Source: Paratinospora sagittata
Lineage: Eukaryota; Streptophyta; Magnoliopsida; Ranunculales; Menispermaceae
NCBI GenBank assembly: GCA_035771175.1
Contig: CM069597.1
Location: 8,715,001-8,779,000, forward strand
Reading direction: 5' to 3'
DNA length: 64,000 nucleotides
Shown here: one piece after another, positions 1 to 11,500 of the stretch
How the letters are laid out: every line of letters starts with the position of its first letter
Position numbering within the stretch: position 1 is the first letter of the stretch
Translations under genes and position numbers: made by a program
Notes under the pieces: generated by a model
The model's input: the letters and a program-made list of their open reading frames with translations, nothing else
Told to the model about the DNA's origin: nothing
The model's database searches: none

Positions 1-1204
1 CGAACTTCTCCCAAGTCTCCATTGAAGCGGGCACGAACCTCTTTCCATGCGCTCCAACCTCCACAAACGCCCACCGATTCCCATACTTCACAATCTTCGT
101 TGCAACGCCCGCACAGCAACTTGCGCAAGAAAACATGAACTCGTCTCGGTCTCCTCCGATAGAGCTCATGGCTTGAGCCACCCCCCGAACCGCTCCCACC
201 ACTGGTTCAATCACCGAGCCTAGACACACGCTTCCGAAACGCTCCGTAGTATAAGAACATGAAGAAGCATCCGTGAGGTGATCACCTGTGTAGAAGTGGA
301 AGAAAACATCGCGGGAGGATTTGACTTGTAAGAGGTTCTTGATTATGTGAAGCGTCCAAGAAAGGCTTAGAAGATTCAAAATGTCGAAAAGGAGCTGAAA
401 GCGATAATGGTTGGAGGTAGTAGCGGCGAGACCGGAGATTGAAAGGCAAGAATATGCGGTGGCGACAAGAAGAGAGAGCGGAAGAGACAAGTTAGTAGAA
501 TTTGTAGAAGTACTTGTGATTGAGAGGGGAAGTTGGAGGGTTTTGATAGCGTGATCGAGTCGTCGTTGGACTATCGAACAAGCATAGAGGGCTTGAACGA
601 GAGAAGAGATGAGTGCAAGAGCAGCAATGGAGAAGCTTCCAGTGGAGCCGATGGCGAGGAGGAGAATGGAAGAAGACAAAGTGAGGAAAGGGGCAAGGAA
701 GAAGGCGGTTTTGATAGATTTTGAAGGGCTGATGCGAGTGGCTTCTTGGAATGAGAAAGTGAATACGGCAGCGCATAGAGATGGAGTTAGTAGTAGTTCG
801 TACCAGTGAAGAAGATTGAAATGATCATGAAGATGATGATCATCAGAAGAAGTAAAGAAGAAGAAGGATTGAATGGTGAGGAAGATTATCAACATTGTTG
901 TGAAGAGGAAGTGAAGGAAGAAGAGAAGCAAAAAGAGATAGCTGCACAAGTTCTTGCTGGGTTGTTTTGTTCTGTTAATTGCTTCTTGATCTTCTTCCTG
1001 CAAAAAATGTTCTTGTTAAAATTGATATAAAATGAGAGAGAGAGTGAAGTAATTAAGTTGTTAAAATTGACAAACCTTGATGTGGTTGATGATGTTCTTC
1101 TTGTTGCAGCTTCTGGATTGATGATCATATTGGAAATCTTGGAAATACTGATTATTATCTTCTGGTTCAATTTGAATTTGTATTGAATTCTTGATTCTTG
1201 CCAT
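1..1204 (-). CDS. Choline-transporter-like (CTL/PNS1, SLC44-type) membrane protein, 3' end outside window
   Basis: Two exons are visible: 1204-1076 (43 codons, phase 0) and 997-1, continuing past the left edge. The 78-bp intron has GT at 1075 and AG at 998. About 375 residues can be read without a stop. Several hydrophobic spans are seen, the first around residues 61-91 (CSYLFLLLFFLHFLF...). Residues about 298-375 match the conserved C-terminal core of the CTL/PNS1 family: a GSVCLGS block, a VGAVRG stretch, a Cys-rich segment (FSCASCCAG), then YGNRWAFVEV and a GKRF...W motif. Family members are polytopic membrane proteins. Animal ones move choline; plant ones are linked to membrane trafficking and sieve-plate or plasmodesmal function. 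Substrate is not deducible here. The start was chosen as the first ATG giving a spliced open frame. Family assignment is firm; paralogue is not. Confidence 0.85.
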
Positions 1205-1248
1205 TTGATGCACCTGAAGAGTAAGTACTATTGTTTAATTCGTTGATC

Positions 1249-1257
1249 TATATATAT
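1249..1257 (-). promoter_or_regulatory. Possible TATA box of the CTL-like gene
   Basis: On the minus strand TATATATAG lies about 45-53 bp upstream of the ATG at 1204. This would give a very short leader. The region is AT-rich, so chance occurrence is likely. Confidence 0.3.
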
Positions 1258-1345
1258 GAGTTTAGATTTTGGGTTGGGAGCTTGGATCGATTTCCTTGGG
1301 GTACAAGTTTCAGAAGAACTATTACTTAATATATAAATGAAATTC

Positions 1346-1348
<3 letters not shown>

Positions 1349-1392
<44 letters not shown>
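1349..1392. repeat. (AT)n microsatellite
   Basis: An uninterrupted AT dinucleotide run of about 22 units upstream of the CTL-like gene. It is followed by short (TC)n and (CA)n runs at about 1428-1454. Confidence 0.95.
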
Positions 1393-1394
<2 letters not shown>

Positions 1395-2719
1395 ACTGAT
1401 CTTACCAAGTCCACAACCAGCTTCAAACTCTCTCTCTCTACACACACACACACAATCATAACGTGACTTTAATTCATGGCCAAAATGGTGTTTTTCAATG
1501 GGAGCTTTCCCCCTTTGCATTTTTTCTTTTAAATTCTTCTTTTCAGTTATTTATTTATTTATATCTTTTATTTATTTTTTCTTCTTGATTAGCATATACG
1601 CACATGCGTATTGTATGAGAAAAATGGTAAACTTTTAGGCAATGCTTGTAATCCAATTTAAATTCAGTTTTCTGTATTTAAAAATAAAAAAAGTCAAAAA
1701 AGTTACAAAAAAAAACTTGCTTGTTTTAGTAGGATTTAAAAACTATTTTTAGAAAAAAAGAAAAAGTTAAGAAAAATGTTTGGTTTTTTGAAAACATATA
1801 AAAGTTGTCTTTTGAGTTTTTCTTTTACAATAATGTGACCTTTTTACTTGATTTCTATGAAATCTTCAACAAACCAAACAAGTTTTTCATGTTTTCAAAT
1901 TTAAAAAACAATTTAAAAATATGATGCCAAACATATTTCTAAAAACTATAAATCAATTAAAAATGATTTCATAATCCAATTTTTTGAGAACTATTTTTAA
2001 ATCACATGCAAATGAGAAGTTTTAAGATTTTTTAAGTATTGTAATTTTAATGAACTTAAAAAGGTGAAATTATTTTTGATTCAAACAAAAGAAGGAAAAA
2101 TAAAAGTGAAATGCGTTTTGTAACGATGATAAAATTAAAAAAATGTCAATTTGTGCCTTAAAAATAATGGAAAGATAAGAAGCAACGGAAAAAAAAAGGT
2201 TTACTTTATTGAAATTAATATAACATAAAGTACTACTTTATAATAAAAAAAAAGAATAAGATTTTAAAGAGAATTTGTGAAAGAATGAGAAAAATAATTA
2301 TTATGAGCTTTAAAACTTTTGACATTAGATGTTCTATAAATAAAAGAAATAAAAACATAAAGTGAAAATCAAAATAAAGGATAAAAGTTTGAAATAGAAG
2401 AAATCTCTTTTATTCTTTTTGTTTTAAAAATATTTATTCTCTTTTAGTTTAATAAAAATATTTCTACCTAATATATTTAGTTTGTTACTCTATTTAAATT
2501 TCATTAAAATAAAATTGAATAAAACTTTCAAATAAATAAGGAGAAAAACCTCAAATCAACAAAGTTTTATTTTTATTTTTATTTTTACTTTAAATAAAAA
2601 GAATAAACATTTTTGAATAAATATAAAAAGATTTAATTGGAAATTACTTAACTATTTTTTTTTTTTGAAAATAAAAATAATAAATAAATTATTTTACCAT
2701 CTGCTTTATTTTTTTGAAA
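1393..2719. other. AT-rich intergenic stretch, no gene seen
   Basis: Homopolymer-rich A/T sequence. Around 1780-1900 there are phrases such as CCAAACAAGTTTT beside stretches of AAAACA/TTTTG. Similar short segments recur at about 34780-35000 and 45000-45130, which suggests relics of one MITE family, but no clear termini are visible. Confidence 0.4.
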
Positions 2720-3874
2720 GAGAGTAGCTAGATAGACCCATTAATGGACTATCTACACTTCCATCGCTAACACAACCCCACCTAATATACATACAGTCTT
2801 CTTACCCCAGCCAAAAATAAAAAAAATTTAAACTACCCTTCCCCCAATCGTACCCCACCTTTCGTTCTTCTTCTTCTTCTTCTTCTTCTCCAAACTCTTC
2901 CAAAACCCTAGCTTCTAACTTTAAAGCCCACCATTTTTATCTTTTTATCTTAGTTGGAAGAATATTGGAGCTAGAGAAGTGATCCCATTTAGAGCATTCG
3001 CCACTCGTTGCCTTCGAAATTTTTTCAACATTTGATCTTTTAAATTGATAAGAAATGCATGTTTTAATAATTTTTTTTTGTTTCTATTCACTTTTATTCA
3101 TAAAATGAAATATTTATGGGTGTTTTACAATGTATTTTGTGCGGAAAATAGACAAGAACGAAGCTCGTCGACAAGCTTTGTCCTAGGGTTGGCCATACAG
3201 GGCTAACCGACCCTCCTTTCTAAGGGCCGGCCCCATCCGACCGATCCTTTTATTTCTCATTTTTTTCATTATCACATACCATATTGCATTATGATGCATT
3301 TCGTGACAATTTTGACATATTTTCACCCACTCGAGGCTAATTTGGGTGAAGGGGCACAACTTCCCACTCGTTACTCTCATGTGGGGGTACGGGTGGGGTA
3401 TGACACCCTACTGCCCAAATGAGTTTGGACTGAGTGTAAACATGACAAATTTGTCATGAAATACATTTCAATGCAATATGATATGTGAAAATGAAAAAAA
3501 AGAAATAAGAGGGTTGGTCGGACAGGGCTGCCTCGTAGGGTTGAACTTCATGACGATTTTTTGGAAAAAAAAAAAGCACATTTTCATTCGTACACAACAA
3601 AAACTTACCTTCCCGTGATGTTCTTTCAACGACTACGATGTGTAGGGCATTCGAAATTATAGAGATGCAATGTGGTGTTAGAGTGAGGCTTGGAGAAAAA
3701 GAAGATGAACAGTGGGGTGTGGGGTGAGAATAGGAGGTAAAAATTAAGTTTTTTTTTTAATTTTTTAATAAAAGGTCATTTTAGTAATTTTAGTTAAGGA
3801 TATTTAAGAAATTATATAAAATAGATGGAGTGGGGTGTAAATAGTCCATATATGAATTCTATCCAGCTGCTATC
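2720..3874. mobile_element. Fold-back DNA element with long imperfect inverted arms and 8-bp target duplication
   Basis: The left end reads GAGAGTAGCTAGATAG and the reverse complement of the right end reads GATAGCAGCTGGATAG. Both continue into a shared TGGACTATYTACAC block. The sequence TTTTGAAA flanks both ends (2712-2719 and 3875-3882), an 8-bp target duplication. A second inverted pair lies deeper: 3235-3310 against 3443-3515, containing a shared CATATTGCATT core. The two arms therefore fold over a loop of about 130 bp. A (TTC)n run sits at 2865-2889. There is no transposase. MULE-type and hAT-type fold-back elements are both possible: the 8-bp duplication favours hAT, while the long TIRs and terminal G favour MULE. 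Confidence 0.7.
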
Positions 3875-3882
3875 TTTTGAAA

Positions 3883-4874
3883 TTAAGAATAATAAATACT
3901 TTATAAAAATCATTGTTTTGACAATTTTTTTTTAAATTTTTATCATTAATTTAGCTCAATTTTATCCTAAAAGAAAGTAAATATTCAAAAAATAAAAGAA
4001 TAAAAGACTTCAAAATTAAACATTTTTTTTTAAATTTTCTCGACAAGTCTAAGAGAATGGAAATATGGATGCATGAATGAGACGCTAAGATCCCTAATAG
4101 AAGTATAAAAATCCTTAAAAAGAAAATAAAAATAAAAATATGAGCTCTCGTTAACGATGCTGAGAAGGGTTAAAAAATGCCTCGTGACAATGAAACTCAT
4201 GATTTGAGTTTTGATACGTGTTAATGTAGCAGCGATATTTATATTATGGATTTCATTCATTAAGAGTTATTATTAGAAACCAAATAATAAATTATTTTAA
4301 AAAATATATTTATCACTTTTTTTTTTGGGTTCGTTACTAAGTGACAGTCAAGTGGTATTCTCTTTTATTTTACATCGAGACTAATCTATCTAAATTTGAC
4401 TTGAGTTGTATTATAAAAGTACAAAGATATTCTAACAAATGATAGCTTCATACACAATATAAATTTTAAACTTATGACCTCTTTTAAAAAAAAAATAAAT
4501 GTTAAGCTATCCGAATCAAACCGCGTTGGTCTTTCTCTTTTTATTAACCTCTAGCAAAAGAAAAAAAAGAAAAGAAGTTACTAAAACCAGATCAAATCAT
4601 TGTGAGGTTGTTGGGAGTTTCACGTGAGAAGCGTCTAGTTTGGTTTGGTTCTTTTTAAAAAAAGAAAAAGAATAAAGAAAAAAAAAGGAATTTATAAAGG
4701 GCTTTAAAATAAAACGAGAGTGGCGTTTGGTAATTTTGGCTCCATTCACTTTTAATACATAACTGAATCTCGATTATTGTAACCTATTTCCTCTCCACAT
4801 TTTCCTCTACACCACTAGCGCCTCGAGTACCATGTTCTCTTCAATGCAACACCACCCATCAACATCAACACCTC
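3883..4874. other. Intergenic stretch upstream of the peptide gene, nothing recognised
   Basis: AT-rich sequence without a supported gene or element. Its 3' end serves as the putative promoter region of the small peptide gene. Confidence 0.4.
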
Positions 4875-4883
4875 TATATAAAC
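4875..4883 (+). promoter_or_regulatory. TATA box of the cysteine-rich peptide gene
   Basis: TATATAAAC lies 58-66 bp upstream of the ATG. A transcript starting about 30 bp downstream would have a 5' leader of roughly 30-35 nt. Confidence 0.6.
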
Positions 4884-4940
4884 AAAACCGCAACCAGCAA
4901 CTTCACCTCTTCTGGATCAAATTCATTCATTAATTAAAAC

Positions 4941-5192
4941 ATGATTAGTCTCAAGATCAAGAAGACTGCAGCTCTTGTAATAATGTTCATGTTGATTTTC
5001 AAGATGATTGAGTGCTTGGAAGGAAAGCCTAATGATGATCATGATCACAAATCCTTTTCTGCAGATTCTATTTGCATGCACGATTGTCTTTCTTCATGCA
5101 TGAACATGGGCAAGATAAGCCTTACTCAATGTAAGAAGATTTGTAATAAAGACAACTTTTGTAGTGCCAATATTATCAATAAAAATGAATAA
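4941..5192 (+). CDS. Small secreted cysteine-rich peptide (thionin-like or hairpinin-like), 83 aa
   Basis: Single-exon frame with an upstream TATA box. Residues 1 to about 25 form a typical signal peptide: basic start MISLKIKK, then a hydrophobic core ALVIMFMLIF ending near IEC. The mature part begins with an acidic and His-rich segment (DDHDHK). It carries six cysteines spaced C-x3-C-x3-C-x10-C-x3-C-x5-C. Paired CxxxC motifs are typical of alpha-hairpinins and of short plant thionin-like peptides. Such peptides act outside the cell in defence or reproduction, but the exact family is uncertain. The TAA stop overlaps an AATAAA at 5188-5193. No neighbouring paralogue is visible. Alternative: an unclassified signalling peptide. 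Confidence 0.6.
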   Translation: MISLKIKKTAALVIMFMLIFKMIECLEGKPNDDHDHKSFSADSICMHDCLSSCMNMGKISLTQCKKICNKDNFCSANIINKNE

Positions 5193-6086
5193 ATGTTTGA
5201 TATTTTAAGAACCCATAATTAATTATATTTTTTGTGATGATCATCTAGGTATATATATCATCATTCAAAAAGTACTTTTGATTCTGCACATATTGAAACT
5301 CCAGTTTAAGACATGCATTTATGATTATATAATATACATTAGTAATCTTCCTTAAATTAATATATTATGTTGTGGAATACATTTTCAACAAATTGATGGA
5401 GTATGATTATTAGGTCTCAAATGATGTTTCAATTAAATTAATTTTGTAAATTTGTTTTGAAATATACATAGATCAAATTAGTGAAATATTGCCAACTACA
5501 CGTCGATGGTTCGAACGGTGGGCGGAGTTGTGAATAGGCTGTGACATCGCAAGTTCTAATCGGTAGTGGACCGATATTCCCCAGATTTTAATAAGTAGAA
5601 GTAGCACAAAGGTTGGGGACCACAAGTGACTGCAAAGTTGGTGTGGGATTAGTAGTCCCGAACAGGTTGATACCCAAATACGAGGGAAGGGTCTACGGGT
5701 AGATTCAGATTGTTTCTTTTGAGAAAAAAAAATCAATGAAAGATTCAAGGTTGCCCTATTGTAACATGCATGAGTTGAATTCGTAAACAACTTCTATAAT
5801 GTACAAGAGGGAACAAAAAGTAAGAAACTTAATCAAAAGTAGCAAAGAAAAAAAAAAAAAAAAATGATTATACCATGTTGACTGGAGGCTTTGAGCATAC
5901 CTCTTTATAAAGAATGAAACCCTTTTTTATAATGAAAGGGGGTGGTTTTGTGAATTTAATACTAAGCTTCATCAGTGAGATTGATTTGTGCCTTTTTTTC
6001 ATCAGGAGTTGGCTTATAATTCTATATTTCGAGATCCGTTATGTGCGGTATCCGAGTTGTGATCAATGTGTCGAGAAGGGTTCACT
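5193..6086. other. Intergenic stretch with a possible old tRNA-derived SINE relic
   Basis: Mostly AT-rich. At about 5495-5690 there is a box-B-like GGTTCGAAC followed by a GTGTGGGATTAGT phrase and an A run at 5727-5735, the order seen in degenerate plant SINEs. No target duplication or convincing box A was found. A poly(A) run lies at about 5848-5865. Confidence 0.3.
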
Positions 6087-6091
6087 GGTCG

Positions 6092-8771
6092 TGTCACGAC
6101 GCCCCTGACGTAGGCTGACGTTATGACTGACACAGTATACTATACATTGTACATACTCATATACAGTATATAATACATTGTCAGCCTCAACGGACATTCA
6201 CAATAATTCCCAAAATTTATAGAAATTTTGACAATACCTCCTCATAAAATGAACAATTCACATTTTTTTCCTGATATACCACAAATCAAATCAAATATAT
6301 ATATATAAATCATCATCACATTCATTCCATTTATTCCATTTATTCCACAAATCAAATTCTCACATGATAATTATATGTGATCATCTCATTTTATCATCAC
6401 AAACATTGTCTAACCCAAAATATCAAATCAAAATCTATGTACAACCCATCTATGTGATAATATATGTATATGTAGGATGTGATATATATTCATTTGAAAT
6501 AAAGCAAATATAAGTCATTTCCTTCGCATACACGTACATTAACAAAATAAGACACTTATCTACTATCGTGTTTTTCTTTTTAACTCTGTACCTGAAATAT
6601 TGAAGGAAATTGAGTGAGCAAACAACAGCTCAGTGAATATATTTCTTGATATGACAATTATATGCATTTAGGGAAATATGACATTTAAAATCATTTCAAA
6701 CAATTATTAAACACATGCATCATTCAACGAATATATTCTACACGTCAACAACATAAATTTCATGAGTTTTCAAGAAAATAATGCATCTTTTTCTACGAAA
6801 TCCACATCTCCCTCTTTCAAGGCAAGAGAGCGGGTTTTCCTTGTATGACAGTTACAAGGTAGCCACAACCTCTCATTACCCAATTCACAGTCATTTCAAG
6901 GAACTCTAATCCTTATTAGGACAGGCCTACTGACAATGAGGTTACGCATAACACTCATTCGGGTTTAATTCCTAACGAAATAACACCAACTTGCCTTTGT
7001 AAGTCTCACATGCTCCAATGCTTAAAAAAAATCATTTATGAATGCAAATTAAAACACAATGCAACAATATATACATAACATATTTACATTCAAACATTTC
7101 ATATATATAAAATGTCATACAATAACCAAAATCAAGAAAATATACTCACAGTACAACACTTTCCAACTTAAACCCAATCATCGTCGCTTTCGAGTCCAGC
7201 TCCAATTTAAATCCATAAATCCAACTAACTGAACCTGTCACAACCACTCCATAATTCAATTTCATTTATTCATATCTATTTACATCTTCAATTTCTCAAC
7301 TCACGTCAAATAACCAATAATAAAGATCAACCTTAAAACTATTATACGCATTCTGTGACTTTAGATTCCAACTCAATTTATGACTCATAAGCAGTTGAAG
7401 AAATTACTATCTCGTTTATGTGGTCAATCTAGATATTTCCACAAGAAAGAACAGTGAAAATAGATTTCCAATTCATATTTTCACTAGTTCTCAGTTTTAT
7501 TTTTCTCCTGGAACTTATATCAATTTTATTAAAAATATAGAACATTCCTAAAATTATTCTGTCCACATTGACACGTGTAAAATCCGTCATACTATCATTC
7601 TACTACCTTCAACAGGTATTTTACTAAAGTTTTACACTTTCGCGGAGGCATCCAAAGTCAATTTTATTCACAAAAATCATATATTTAGCTACTAAAAATA
7701 TCAAAGCATATCCAAAAATCATGATCTTAACATCGAAACGTCTGAAATCCAGTTCTCTACGATTCTATGATCTCAAACCGGAGTTTCACTAGAGTCCAAC
7801 TCCATTTTATTCACCAGATATAATCACAGTACTATTTATGGTACTGTTCACGTCATCACTATTCATTGAAAATATGTAAATTTTTACTAAAATTGTCAAA
7901 CGGTCTCCAAAAATCATGAAATTAGCATCGATGGACTCGCAATAATGCATTCTACCATTCTATTGCCTTAAACTGGAGTTTCATCGGGTTTTAAATGATT
8001 CAAACGGTCTCCAATATAAACTCTAACTTCCAACAACTTCCAATGGCTATAAAAACTTCAAATGAACAAAAAAATGAAATCTAACCACATATTCGGGGTT
8101 CCTACAGTCTAGGGAGTGTTTTTCCACCTTTCGAACAAATTTTCTTCGAAGTTGGGTAAAAACTCCAATTTTGAAAACATTGTAAAACAACTACCATAGC
8201 TAAAATTACTCATCTAAAATCGTTACATCTAGCTTAGATATCAATTTTACGAAGAACTAAAGTAAAAATCACTTACCGGGAGTCCCGATTTGACGTGAAT
8301 CCCGTTTTTCCCCTTTCTCTCCTCTTTCCTTCTCGTTCTTCTTTCTTTCTTCTCTCGTTCCTCTTTCTTCTCTCTTCTTGCAACTTCTGTTTTTTTATTT
8401 TGATTTTGATTTTTGTTTTAAACGTTGATGAGAGAGAGTTTATAAGTGAGAGATTGAAAGATAAGTATAAAAAACTCTTGATTCCATGCTTCCTCATGCA
8501 AATTAATAAAGCAACTCCCTATAGTTAGTAGTTAATTCATTAAACCATCTATCATCAATTCAATTCACATATTTAATTAATCAACCCATTCAACTAATAA
8601 AACTTATATTATTTATTTAATAATTTTATTTATTTACTTATACTCCTTAAATATAACATGTATTTTCATACACGCGTATATTTGACTTATATGTATAACA
8701 TACACATATTATATGTCTTGATATACGCATAAGTCAAAGTATGTATTTAATTAAATCTACGGGGTGTTACA
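6092..8771 (+). mobile_element. Solo LTR, Ty3-like family F2, copy a
   Basis: Begins TGTCACGACG and ends GGGTGTTACA. Flanks are GGTCG (6087-6091) and AGTCG (8772-8776), a 5-bp target duplication with one mismatch. Length 2.68 kb. The sequence aligns by eye along its length with the copies at 8922 and 18101: shared blocks GTACATACT, AACAACAGCTCAGTGAATAT, CTCTCATTACCCAATTC, and two internally repeated blocks containing AAAAATCATGA. No internal retrotransposon sequence or primer-binding site adjoins it. F2 is placed in Ty3/gypsy only on the style of its ends. Confidence 0.8.
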
Positions 8772-8921
8772 AGTCGAGACAGGGGAATTTCCTTGGCTGG
8801 GCTCGGGTGATGCTTGCTGCTGAAGCCAAAGGTTGCCCTTAGCCAAGGTCGAGGTGGGGGGTGGAAGGGAGGTTCCTTGGCCACGGCTGGGGGGAGGACC
8901 TTGGCCTAGGCCGAGGCGCAT
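8772..8921. repeat. GC-rich segment of degenerate CCTTGGCC-type repeats
   Basis: This short stretch between two solo LTRs is far more GC-rich than its surroundings. It repeats variants of CCTTGGCC / CCAAGG / GGCCGAGG several times and continues at 11186-11260 beyond the second LTR. Confidence 0.55.
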
Positions 8922-9779
8922 TGTCGCAATCCACTCCGTATGAGTGACATCACGACCGACACAGGATACGATATACGTCATGTGACAGGGTATATAATAC
9001 CCTGTTAGCCTTATCCAAAAATCACATCCAAATTTTTTTCAAAATTTCGACAGTCTCCTTTATTTATTTGTCATATCACAACCTAATTATCACAAGTCAA
9101 ACGCAATCACAATATAAATATGATCATTCACATTACTCATTCATCATCTAAACCTCACATTTCCATATATACACATCCAGGTAAACCTATCCATACCCAT
9201 CTATGTGATACAAATATTATTATAGTGTTATTTACATGACTACTACTCAAAATAGTATTAAACTTTCTCAAACCATTTACATACATTGCAAAAGAAGAAA
9301 AATTTTCTATCCTTCACGTGGCTTTAAGATCCAAAGCTGAAATGTTTGAGAATTGGGTGAACAACTACAGCTCAGTGAATATTCCTAACTATGACATCAT
9401 ATGTGCATTTAATAAAAATCATATAAATCAATACATTCAAATTCATTCAAAACATGTAACCAATTTTTCACAATACATACATGCCTATAAAATAATTCAA
9501 AACATGCAGGATTACAATAAAAACATACAATCTCTCTCTTGCTAGTAATAGAGGGGGTATGCACTCCTTAATATGCATTTATAAGGAGTTTACGCTCAGA
9601 CCTCTCATTACTCAATTTTTTGCTATGAATCATTTCAAATTAGGACCTAATCCCAATTCTATTCAGAAACTATCACTCGGACCATGAGATTATTCAATTC
9701 TCATGCGGGACTGTCTTCTGAAAATGATCTCATGTTTTAACTTGCTCTAGCAAGTCCAAAACATGCTCCAAAGTCAAAC

Positions 9780-9837
<58 letters not shown>

Positions 9838-11185
9838 TGATTTAAAACACACAATTTATATTATACAATGTCATATACAAGGAACCAAAGTCAAGAGATA
9901 CTCACAGTGGTACTGCGTAGACCTACTCTCTACGACCACTCTACTAGTCGTATCCAATCAACAATATATTCCTGTCATAATTCATTTCCAGATAATCCAT
10001 AATCAATTCTTAAATCATTATATCTATTTGTTTTTCAATTATTCATTAAAATCTAACTCTCAAATTAATTCTCATAATTCCATTTTAGTCTAAAATTCAC
10101 GTAAGGCGTCCCAAATATTTTACACGACCCTCACGCTTATTTTTAAGGCAATGGATTGTAGAAACAAGCATTTCTACCACATTTCCACTAATATCCAAGT
10201 TTCTCGTATTTACCGAATTCAGTCAGACATATATTAAAAATATCAATCGATACCCAAAAATCATAATTTTGGTATCAAAATGTCTGGAATGCAGATCTCT
10301 ATAATTCTATAGTGTCAATCGGGATTTCACCAGCGTTTGACATGATTCGAAAGGTCTCCAGTGTCAAATTTGGCTTCTGACAATTGTACCGACACCAATA
10401 TTACACTTGGACACAAACAAACCACATATCTAATATCCACACATCTATAGCAGTCTTAATATATTATTTTTACATGTTTCCACTTAAAGTGGGTCCAAAT
10501 TCAATTTTTGAAAACACAGTAAAACACCTCCTATAGCAAAATTTATACCAATAAAAATGTCACACGTAGCTTAAATTGTAATTTTGCAATGAAAAACAAT
10601 AAAAATAGCTTATCGACACACCAAATTTGGCCGAAAAACCCGTATTCTCTTTGTTCTCCTTTTCTTCTTTTTCTATGCAACTTCTTTTTCTCCTCTGGTA
10701 CGTTTTCTTCTTCTTTCAATTCTCTTTTTTTTTTGTTTTGTTTTTTTTATCGCACCTTAATTAAAACAACCACATGAGCATATCATTTTATTAGATCCCA
10801 TGCTCTTAATGTCATTTAGTAAAACAACTTTCTCAATTCATTAAATCATTTAACTTTTTATTTCATTATCAACTATTCAACTATAACAACTATTCATTCA
10901 TTAAATTACTTCATTTAATCATTTACCAATTAATACTACCATCATTATTTAAGTTAATTTAATCATTCCCTTATCTAACTCCAATTCATATATTTAATTC
11001 ACTTAACTTAATTCAAATATTTATATAGCAACTCACATATTTAATTTATACCCTTCACTTTATGTATTTAACACTTATTCTCATACATATATACATTTGA
11101 CTCTTACGTATGTATATGCATATTATATACCTTGATATACGCTTAATTTAATGTATGTATTTAATTAAAATTACAGAGTATTACA
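8922..11185 (+). mobile_element. Solo LTR, Ty3-like family F2, copy b
   Basis: Begins TGTCGCAATCC and ends AGAGTATTACA. A perfect 5-bp target duplication, CGCAT, is at 8917-8921 and 11186-11190. Length 2.26 kb. Similar to the 6092 and 18101 copies but more diverged. It contains a long AT microsatellite at 9783-9832. No coding or internal region. Confidence 0.85.
9783..9832. repeat. (AT)n microsatellite inside F2 solo LTR b
   Basis: About 25 uninterrupted AT units. Confidence 0.95.
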
Positions 11186-11302
11186 CGCATCCTCGGCCGT
11201 AGCTTGATGGACTTTTCCTTAGGCTGCGGACGGGGGTCCTTAATTGGTTTTTCCTTAGTTTTCTTCGTTCTCTTCCTTGTCCATTTTTGGGTATAACAAT
11301 AC

Positions 11303-11474
11303 CCATTGATGATCTCAGTGGTGGATGAGGATGATGAAAAAGCAGCAGTAGAAGAAGAAGTGGCGACTGCTTCTGGAACTTGAAATTGGGAGTTTAGGGT
11401 TGGGGGGGGGTTTGCGCCATGTCGTCCACCAAGGGCAAGGGTTGCGAGCTTTTCTCAATCGAGGGTTCCATCAT
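11303..11474 (-). pseudogene. Decayed copy of tyrosine--tRNA ligase exon 1
   Basis: On the minus strand this reads like exon 1 of the ligase gene at 45950-45778. It has the same order: start codon, EKSSQ, LVDxMxQT, a Ser/Thr/Ala-rich tract, then STTEIING. It ends at the same codon, followed by a GT donor-like base pair as in the real exon 1. A run of nine C (minus strand; 11402-11410 on plus) shifts the frame and brings a stop directly after it. Nothing of exons 2-10 follows. It is a truncated genomic duplication, not a processed copy, because the splice-donor context is kept. The adjoining sequence on the intron side does not obviously match intron 1. Confidence 0.8.
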
Positions 11475-11478
11475 CAGA

Positions 11479-11500
11479 TCTCTCTCTCTCTCTCTCTCTA
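11479..11500. repeat. (TC)n microsatellite
   Basis: About 10 TC units directly upstream of the pseudogene start. Confidence 0.9.

Noticed and set aside
492..809. Several short frames overlapping the CTL-like gene
   Set aside because: They are alternative frames of exon 2, whose own frame shows family motifs and continuous coding potential.
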